Assembly (NCBI RefSeq): GCF_947496775.1
Contig: NZ_CANMDU010000005.1
Coordinates: forward strand, 124,001 to 188,000
Direction of reading: 5' to 3'
Length of the DNA: 64,000 bases
Source of the DNA: an uncultured Maribacter sp.
GTDB lineage: Bacteria > Bacteroidota > Bacteroidia > Flavobacteriales > Flavobacteriaceae
The notes beneath the pieces are model-generated. The model saw nothing but the letters and a program-made list of their open reading frames with translations. It did no database searches and was not told where the DNA came from. Made by a program: the position numbers and the translations under genes. Below, piece after piece: positions 58,975 through 64,000 of the stretch; the stretch's first letter is position 1, and every line of letters starts with the position of its first letter.

Positions 58975-59388
58975 TTATAAGAAACTTTGAATAGCTAAAT
59001 CATAACTCTGAAGACCAAAACCTAAAATTACTCCTTTGGCTCCCGAAGAAATATAAGAAACATGCCTAAAATCTTCTCTTTTATGTGTATTAGATATATG
59101 CACCTCTATCACAGGAGTCTCCACACCTTTAACTGCATCTCCTATACCCACAGATGTATGTGTATATGCCGCAGCATTCAAAACAATACCGTCATAAGAA
59201 AAACCAACTTCTTGTATTTTCCCAATAATTTCTCCTTCGATATTAGATTGATAATATTCCAATTCAATGGTCGGATATTTTTCTTCTAATTCTATAAAAT
59301 ATTCTTGAAAGGTTTTACTCCCGTAAACCTCGGGCTCACGTTTTCCTAATAAATTTAAATTAGGACCATTAAGTATTAAAATTTTCAT
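58975..59388 (-). CDS. aroQ: 3-dehydroquinate dehydratase, type II
   Basis: 137 residues. Shikimate pathway enzyme that dehydrates 3-dehydroquinate. MKILILNGPNLNLLGKREPE and YGSKTFQ (Tyr about residue 23 as catalytic base), IVLNAAAYTHTSVGIGDAV, and VIEVHISNTHKREDFRHVSY with SSGAKGVILGFGLQSY are all signature blocks. Complete. It is immediately upstream of the DUF71 gene, sharing the transcript. Confidence 0.96.
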   Translation of the reverse strand: MKILILNGPNLNLLGKREPEVYGSKTFQEYFIELEEKYPTIELEYYQSNIEGEIIGKIQEVGFSYDGIVLNAAAYTHTSVGIGDAVKGVETPVIEVHISNTHKREDFRHVSYISSGAKGVILGFGLQSYDLAIQSFL

Positions 59389-59468
59389 GGCTTAAAAATA
59401 CTAATAATTATGTCTTTATAAGAAGTAAAGTCTCCCCAATATTGGTTTACATTTAAAATGTTGAAAAT

Positions 59469-59987
59469 TCAAAAAAGAAACAGATAAGACAACATAACAG
59501 AAGAAAACTGAACATCTCCATTAACAACAAAATAAGAAATATTAACCTCATTAGTACCATCTCTTAAATCCATTCCTAAGGAAGGTCTATAATACAACGC
59601 ACCTTCATTTTCTTTGTCAATTCCCAAGGCATAACCTACATCACTACCAAATTTAAAACCAACATTTTTCCCAGGGTATATTCTTAAAGATGCTCCTAAA
59701 GGCACGTATTGACGATTTTCAAACCCTGCTTCGGTTTCACTTCCATCGGATATTTCTTCACTAAAGGCATTAAAAAAACCTGCAGTAACTCCTATATCTA
59801 AGGCTTTAGAAACACCCCAATGATGATACATATCTACGCCTAACCCAAAGCTATAAGCTTCAGAAAAATCACCTAATATTGCACCTCCGTTTATACCTGC
59901 TCTAAAATTTGTTCGGTCTACATTCCTTTGAGCACTAATTGCAAATGTTACAAAAGTGAATAATAAGATAAGTACATTTTTTCTCAT
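59469..59987 (-). CDS. Outer-membrane beta-barrel-like protein
   Basis: 172 residues with signal peptide MRKNVLILLFTFVTFAISAQ. The mature protein is made of alternating amphipathic strands (YSFGLGVDMYHHWGVSKALD, VGFKFGSDVGYALGIDKE, GDVQFSSVMLSYLFLF) and ends with an aromatic residue, as expected for an 8-strand outer-membrane barrel. No named family. Separate transcription unit preceded by long hairpins at 60071 and 60118. Confidence 0.75.
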   Translation of the reverse strand: MRKNVLILLFTFVTFAISAQRNVDRTNFRAGINGGAILGDFSEAYSFGLGVDMYHHWGVSKALDIGVTAGFFNAFSEEISDGSETEAGFENRQYVPLGASLRIYPGKNVGFKFGSDVGYALGIDKENEGALYYRPSLGMDLRDGTNEVNISYFVVNGDVQFSSVMLSYLFLF

Positions 59988-60070
59988 GATTGGTTTAATT
60001 AAATTTAGTTAGTAACAAATTTAAAAGTATTGACCAACGCATAATCATTTTTGTTGTGAGCTTTACCATT

Positions 60071-60109
60071 AAAGTGGTAGAACTACATTCTATGTAGTTC
60101 TACCACTTT
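60071..60109. other. Long perfect hairpin between two membrane-protein genes
   Basis: AAAGTGGTAGAACTACAT and its reverse complement ATGTAGTTCTACCACTTT enclose a 3-base loop (TCT), an 18-bp stem, 83 bases upstream of the 59987 start. On the plus strand it is followed by T residues, on the minus strand it is not, so it is not an ordinary terminator for the minus-strand genes around it. Confidence 0.6.
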
Positions 60110-60117
60110 TTTAAAAC

Positions 60118-60148
60118 AAAAAAAGCAGGAGAAAACCTCCTGCTTTAT
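60118..60148 (-). terminator. Rho-independent terminator of the porin-family gene
   Basis: On the minus strand AAAGCAGGAGG-TTTT-CTCCTGCTTT followed by T residues, about 20 bases after the stop of the gene at 60168. Confidence 0.8.
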
Positions 60149-60167
60149 ACCTATTTATTGCTTTTAT

Positions 60168-60758
60168 TTATAAAAAGTATACTGCCGATACTTGAAATAC
60201 TCTATTTTTAGAGTTTACATCTTTCAATGCATTTATGAAACCAGCATTAAATCTTAGTTGAAAATAAAAATTATCATCTAAACGATATCCTGCTCCAGCT
60301 GCCAACCCAAAGTCTATCGTATTAGTCTCGAAATTGGTTAATCCACTAAATTGATCTTCCGTATTTTCTCCCAACAAAACACCCAAATACGGTCCTGCTT
60401 CAATAGATAAATCTTCCCACACATTATATTTTGCCATAACAGGAACATTTACATACCAAAGGTTTAAATTTTCATTAGTAACATACCCACCTGTACCTTG
60501 TAAGGAAACTAAAGCTTCTGGTTGAATAATTATAGTATCGCTAAAAGGAATCTCTAAAACAACTCCTAAATGAACCCCAGGCTTAGAAGAATATGTCCCT
60601 AAATTTGTTGAACCACCCAGAGTTGCTAGATTTAAACCTCCCTTAACTCCAAATCTCATATCGCTAGAGCTTGATGATGTTCCTTGAATCACCTGCGCAT
60701 TCATTTGTAAAAGTCCTAGACTAAAAAATGCTATTACTACATAAATACCTTTTTTCAT
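60168..60758 (-). CDS. Porin-family outer-membrane beta-barrel protein
   Basis: 196 residues from ATG 60758 (MKKGIYVVIAFFSLGLLQMN, then AQ cleavage). The frame is open for 15 more codons upstream, but the internal Met starts a perfect signal peptide. DMRFGVKGGLNLATLGGSTN opens an OMP_b-brl_2/PorT-like barrel, and AGAGYRLDDNFYFQLRFNAG and the aromatic C-terminus VFQVSAVYFL are typical. Function: outer-membrane barrel of unknown specificity, common in Flavobacteria. Confidence 0.85.
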   Translation of the reverse strand: MKKGIYVVIAFFSLGLLQMNAQVIQGTSSSSSDMRFGVKGGLNLATLGGSTNLGTYSSKPGVHLGVVLEIPFSDTIIIQPEALVSLQGTGGYVTNENLNLWYVNVPVMAKYNVWEDLSIEAGPYLGVLLGENTEDQFSGLTNFETNTIDFGLAAGAGYRLDDNFYFQLRFNAGFINALKDVNSKNRVFQVSAVYFL

Positions 60759-60922
60759 TTTACTTGTGTTTATAGTTTTATTGATGGGTTCAAATTTACG
60801 CAATAATTACATTTGCTCTAACAGCTTTATTAAAATAAATAACCCACCTCCGCGCAAGACTAATCCTCTTTATTACAAATTACCAAATTTACATAAATAG
60901 ACTTTAGTAGTATCTTTACGCT

Positions 60923-61819
60923 ATGGTTTGGAAAAATGCCTTAGAAGATTATAAGCTTTACCTTAAATTAGAAAGAGGATTATCTCGTAACTCTATTGTT
61001 AACTATGCAAGAGACGTAGAAAAATTAATTCTTTTTTTAAAAACCAATGATTGCACCGAATCACCTTTAACGATTACTAAGAGCACTATACAACAATTTG
61101 TTTATGAAATTGCCAAAGTTGTAAACCCACGTTCACAGGCCAGAATAATTTCTGGATTGAAAAGTTTTTTTTTCTATTTGGTTTTCGAAGACTATAGACC
61201 TGATAATCCGTTAGAACTAATTGAATCTCCTAAAATTGGACGAAAATTACCAGATACTTTATCAGAAAAAGAAATAAACACCTTAATTGAAGCTATAGAT
61301 TTAAGCAAACCTGAAGGAGAAAGGAATAGAGCTATTTTAGAAACCTTATATGGCTGCGGACTAAGGGTTTCAGAACTTGTAAACTTAAAAATATCTGATT
61401 TATATTTTAATGAAGATTTTATAAAAGTAACTGGAAAAGGAGACAAACAACGTTTTGTTCCTATTAGTAACATTAACAAGAAATATATAAACATTTACAA
61501 AAAAGAAATCCGAAATCATTTAAAAATTCAAAAAGGGTTTGAAGACACTTTATTTTTAAATAGAAGAGGTAAGCAATTAACCAGAGCTATGATATTTACT
61601 ATCATAAAACAACTTGCAGAAAAAGTAAGCTTACAAAAAACAATTAGCCCACATACATTTCGGCATTCTTTCGCCACTCATTTATTAGAAAATGGAGCAG
61701 ATTTACGTGCTATACAACAAATGCTTGGTCACGAAAGCATTACTACCACAGAAATTTACATGCACGTAGATCGTAGCCACCTAGCCGATGTCATGCAAAA
61801 ATATCATCCCAGAAATTAA
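60923..61819 (+). CDS. xerD: Tyrosine recombinase XerC/XerD
   Basis: 298 residues, the length of Xer proteins. The N-terminal SAM-like domain includes YKLYLKLERGLSRNSIVNYA. The catalytic residues are in order: Arg in ETLYGCGLRVSELVNL, Lys in VTGKGDKQRFVPIS, His-x-x-Arg in SPHTFRHSFATHLLENGADL, His in QMLGHESITTTEIYMHV with the Tyr nucleophile. It resolves chromosome dimers at dif. Distinguishing XerC from XerD is not possible without a phylogeny; the single copy seen here fits the main XerD-like protein. No dif site is obvious nearby. Confidence 0.93.
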   Translation: MVWKNALEDYKLYLKLERGLSRNSIVNYARDVEKLILFLKTNDCTESPLTITKSTIQQFVYEIAKVVNPRSQARIISGLKSFFFYLVFEDYRPDNPLELIESPKIGRKLPDTLSEKEINTLIEAIDLSKPEGERNRAILETLYGCGLRVSELVNLKISDLYFNEDFIKVTGKGDKQRFVPISNINKKYINIYKKEIRNHLKIQKGFEDTLFLNRRGKQLTRAMIFTIIKQLAEKVSLQKTISPHTFRHSFATHLLENGADLRAIQQMLGHESITTTEIYMHVDRSHLADVMQKYHPRN

Positions 61820-61822
61820 ACT

Positions 61823-62320
61823 TTAAAATTTGTACTTCCCTGACAATGTAAATATTTTAGGTAAAGTATTTATTCCTTGGACATTTGTATTTATCTGCGT
61901 CTCTTGTTTAGCTTCCAAAAAAATACTTTCGCTTACATCCACACCAACTCCGTAAGAGTAGTTAAAAATCACTTCTTGGCTTTTCATTCCATATTTAGCC
62001 ACCTCTTTTGCTAAACCTAAGCCCGAAAAAACATAAATCTTGTTGTCAACATACCTTTTTACTGTAAAATCAAACTTAGAAACATCAGACATTATATAAG
62101 TATTATAAAACCCTCGGAGTTCTAATTGTAATTGAGAATCTAATATATAATCTAAATCAAAATACGAGTGCGCATCTCCATTAGGAAGTGAAGGGTAAGA
62201 CCAGCTATGCAGGCTTACTTTCTTTTCATTTTTCTTAGCAAATACACTAACCTCTTCTGTTTGCCCGTACGAAACTATACATGAAATAATAAAAAAAGAA
62301 AGACTCCAAAAACTCCTCAT
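61823..62320 (-). CDS. Hypothetical secreted protein
   Basis: 165 residues with signal peptide MRSFWSLSFFIISCIVSYGQ. The mature part has alternating beta strands (YILDSQLQLELRGFYNTYIM, VIFNYSYGVGVDVSESIFLE) and ends PKIFTLSGKYKF with an aromatic residue, compatible with a small outer-membrane barrel. No family recognised. It converges on the xer gene with 3 bases between stop codons. Confidence 0.65.
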   Translation of the reverse strand: MRSFWSLSFFIISCIVSYGQTEEVSVFAKKNEKKVSLHSWSYPSLPNGDAHSYFDLDYILDSQLQLELRGFYNTYIMSDVSKFDFTVKRYVDNKIYVFSGLGLAKEVAKYGMKSQEVIFNYSYGVGVDVSESIFLEAKQETQINTNVQGINTLPKIFTLSGKYKF

Positions 62321-62411
62321 CTAATTGTTTAATAGTTGCTTAAATTTAAAGCAACCACCTACAACAAATAAACAATTTAACTACTTTAACAGGCTCTTAA
62401 GCATTAATTAA

Positions 62412-63704
62412 CTAATCTTTGAACCTACTATAATCGCGATTATATGGCCTTATTATTAATCTAGCTTCGCGATCAAAACGAATATAATTATACACCCAAT
62501 TTACAAATACAACTGCTCTATTTCTAAAACCTATCAAAAAGAAAAGATGCACAAACATCCATACAAACCATGCGAAAATTCCTTGAAATTTAAAGTTTTT
62601 AGTATCTGCAACCGCTTTATTTCTACCAACAGTGGCCATGCTTCCTTTGTCTTTGTACACAAATGGTTTTAAAGGTTTATTTTCTAATAAACGAACTAAA
62701 TTTTCGCCTAAGTTTTTCCCTTGCTGAATTGCAGGTTGCGCCATCATAGGGTGCCCTCTTGGAATATCATCGCTTTGCATACAAGCAACATCGCCAATAG
62801 CAAAAATATCTGGGTGCTTTTCTATTTGATTATACTCATCAACACAAATACGCTTTCCGCCTACTATTAAATCCTCGGCATCTATACCTTTTATAGTTGC
62901 TCCCATTACTCCAGCTGCCCAGACCATGGTTGCAGCGTTAAAGGTTAGGTCGGTTTGTGTAGTTACTATTTTTCCGTCATAGCCTGTTACTCTAGTGTTT
63001 TTCCAAACATGCACCCCAAGTTCTTCTAAAAAGTCTTCTGCTTTCTTAGATGCTTTTTTACTCATCCCTGGCAAAATACGATCTCCACCTTGGAGTAAAT
63101 TAATTTGTACTCTTCTGGTATCTAAATCTGGATAATCTTTAGGTAATACTCCCTTTTTTATTTCTGCTAAAGCCCCTGCTAGTTCCACTCCTGTAGGCCC
63201 TCCGCCTACTATTACAAAATTCATTAAAGCATCGCGCTCATGGAGAACATCTGTTAGTAAAGCCTGTTCAAAATTCTCTAGAATTAAACTCCTTAAATTT
63301 AAAGACTGAGGAATAGTCTTCATAGCCATCGCATTCTGTTGTATCTCCGAATTTCCAAAGAAATTAGTCTTTGAACCTGTTGCTATAACCAAATAATCAT
63401 AGCACAAATCCCCAATATTAGTAGTAATACTCTTTTTATCCGGTATTACTTCTGTTACCTCTGCCAATCTGAAATAAAAATTAGGGTAATCTTTCAACAC
63501 CTTACGAATAGGATAAGCTATAGAATCTGGCTCAAGACCTCCCGTAGAAACTTGATACAACAAAGGCTGAAAAGTGTGATAATTATGCTTATCTATAAGC
63601 ACTACTTGTACTTCTTTTTTACTTAATTTTTGTGCCAGCGCTATACCGCCAAACCCACCACCAATTATTACAATCCTGGGAAAACTTGATTTTGGAATAT
63701 TCAT
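62412..63704 (-). CDS. Type II NADH dehydrogenase (NDH-2-like)
   Basis: 430 residues. Membrane-peripheral flavoprotein passing electrons from NADH to quinone without proton pumping. RIVIIGGGFGGIALAQKL (about residues 10-27) binds FAD, NFVIVGGGPTGVELAGAL (about residues 162-179) binds NADH, and DIFAIGDVACM is the second FAD motif. HPMMAQPAIQQGKNLGENLV is the quinone-site region AQPAIQQG. The C-terminal hydrophobic helix (IFAWFVWMFVHLFFLIGF) anchors it to the membrane. A TAnnTTTG promoter lies at 63721. Confidence 0.93.
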   Translation of the reverse strand: MNIPKSSFPRIVIIGGGFGGIALAQKLSKKEVQVVLIDKHNYHTFQPLLYQVSTGGLEPDSIAYPIRKVLKDYPNFYFRLAEVTEVIPDKKSITTNIGDLCYDYLVIATGSKTNFFGNSEIQQNAMAMKTIPQSLNLRSLILENFEQALLTDVLHERDALMNFVIVGGGPTGVELAGALAEIKKGVLPKDYPDLDTRRVQINLLQGGDRILPGMSKKASKKAEDFLEELGVHVWKNTRVTGYDGKIVTTQTDLTFNAATMVWAAGVMGATIKGIDAEDLIVGGKRICVDEYNQIEKHPDIFAIGDVACMQSDDIPRGHPMMAQPAIQQGKNLGENLVRLLENKPLKPFVYKDKGSMATVGRNKAVADTKNFKFQGIFAWFVWMFVHLFFLIGFRNRAVVFVNWVYNYIRFDREARLIIRPYNRDYSRFKD

Positions 63705-63720
63705 ATAAAAAAGTATAAAA

Positions 63721-63754
63721 CAAAATTACAAATTAACCCTCTAGAAAACCACAA
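63721..63754 (-). promoter_or_regulatory. Promoter of the NDH-2 gene
   Basis: On the minus strand TTG at 63754-63752 and TAATTTTG at 63728-63721 are spaced by 23 bases, at the upper limit of the Bacteroidota consensus. The predicted leader is about 10 bases. Confidence 0.5.
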
Positions 63755-63838
63755 GAATAACTGTTTTTCCTATATTTAACACACAGATATATTTACAATA
63801 GACTAAATTGTATTTCAACTCAAGAATTTATTTTTTTA

Positions 63839-63858
63839 ATCGTTTTGTAACAAACGAT
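63839..63858 (+). promoter_or_regulatory. Inverted repeat upstream of the sigma factor gene
   Basis: ATCGTTT-TGTAAC-AAACGAT, a 7-bp inverted repeat 43 bases before the GTG start. It may be a regulator-binding site; no -7 box is certain. Confidence 0.35.
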
Positions 63859-63900
63859 ATTAATTTACTACTAATACATTAACAACTACCAACCAAAAGA

Positions 63901-64000
63901 GTGAATAAAGAATTGGAACACCAATTTGTGACGGATTTACAGAGCAATCAGAATATTGTTCACAAAGTTTGTACTTTATATACAAATGATAAAGACTCTC
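63901..64000 (+). CDS. ECF sigma factor, N-terminal fragment at window edge
   Basis: 33 codons from GTG 63901 before the window ends: MNKELEHQFVTDLQSNQNIV, then HKVCTLYTNDKDS. The segment ENQxIVHKIxRLYTxDxxx is the start of region 2 in many Bacteroidota ECF sigma factors. The rest of the gene lies outside the window, so the assignment is by this start only. Confidence 0.65.
   Translation, partial: MNKELEHQFVTDLQSNQNIVHKVCTLYTNDKDS

Noticed and set aside
60911-60918. TATCTTTA as a promoter of the xer gene
   Set aside because: It is one mismatch from consensus and too close to the ATG at 60923 to leave room for a transcription start.
60923-61819. Considered as the integrase for the cassette-like region
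   Set aside because: Typical XerC/D recombinase length and motifs without the extra domain between patches II and III that marks integron integrases; it is over 40 kb away and among core genes.
1-64000. CRISPR array, tRNA and rRNA genes
   Set aside because: No regularly spaced direct repeats, tRNA-like cloverleaf sequences or rRNA conserved cores were noticed on either strand.

Overview
The window is an AT-rich chromosomal segment (roughly one third G+C by eye) from a member of the Bacteroidota, almost certainly family Flavobacteriaceae. The evidence is the -7 promoter consensus TAnnTTTG upstream of several genes, a class A RNase P RNA next to a zinc-less DnaX, the DUF3822-RsmD pair, MiaE, a 608-residue ribosomal protein S1, secreted proteins with short signal peptides ending near SFSQ or NAQ, and GLPGLI-like, DUF2807 and porin-family proteins. 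The genus cannot be fixed from sequence alone. No tRNA, rRNA, CRISPR array or prophage was seen.

Layout. (1) 1-6.8 kb, core: a RecD-like helicase running off the left edge, a single-TM pilin-like protein overlapping a DUF3822 protein and rsmD, an OsmC protein, rnpB, dnaX and miaE. (2) About 7.0-19.9 kb, accessory: single unrelated genes (two secreted or hypothetical ORFs, AraC regulators, a quinone-oxidoreductase-like MDR protein, a LytTR regulator with an acyltransferase, a DHFR-like protein, an orphan Tat-exported molybdoenzyme). They are separated by imperfect inverted-repeat sites that begin at or just after stop codons and end just before the next start. These sites resemble integron attC sites in arrangement, but no integron integrase is in the window. 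The array holds an IS3-family element with a broken orfA, a truncated IS481-like transposase and a gene disrupted by an 11-bp insertion. (3) 20-29.7 kb, accessory/stress: VOC proteins, a decayed SDR gene, an ArsR-SRPBCC pair with two candidate operators, RidA, two Crp/Fnr regulators, pirin, a monooxygenase-like protein, DUF1905, DoxX-like and GrpB proteins. (4) 29.7-44 kb, core, mostly minus strand: polyphosphate genes (ppx, ppk1, sixA-like), pdxH, rnz with a STAS-like small protein, pyrB, pyrR, a secreted alpha/beta hydrolase, rpsA, a Kbp/LysM protein, cmk and lon. (5) 44.3-47.3 kb: an ECF sigma factor operon with a membrane-anchored putative anti-sigma protein and two DUF4097/DUF2807 envelope proteins. 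(6) 47.3-64 kb: a UMF1-type MFS transporter, M48 protease lipoprotein, GH31 glucosidase plus glgB, collagen-like lipoprotein, MsrB, lpdA, GNAT (5' frameshift), DUF71, aroQ, two outer-membrane proteins, a XerC/D recombinase, NDH-2-like dehydrogenase and the start of a sigma factor.

The most interesting signal is the cassette-like region at 7.0-19.9 kb. At least four paired-arm sites can be drawn by hand. They fall into two related pairs: A and C share a long inner core, and B and D share an inner hairpin. They carry unrelated cargo in one orientation. Three copies of an unrelated dispersed repeat of about 95 bp, several gene remnants and a REP-like element show further turnover outside this region.
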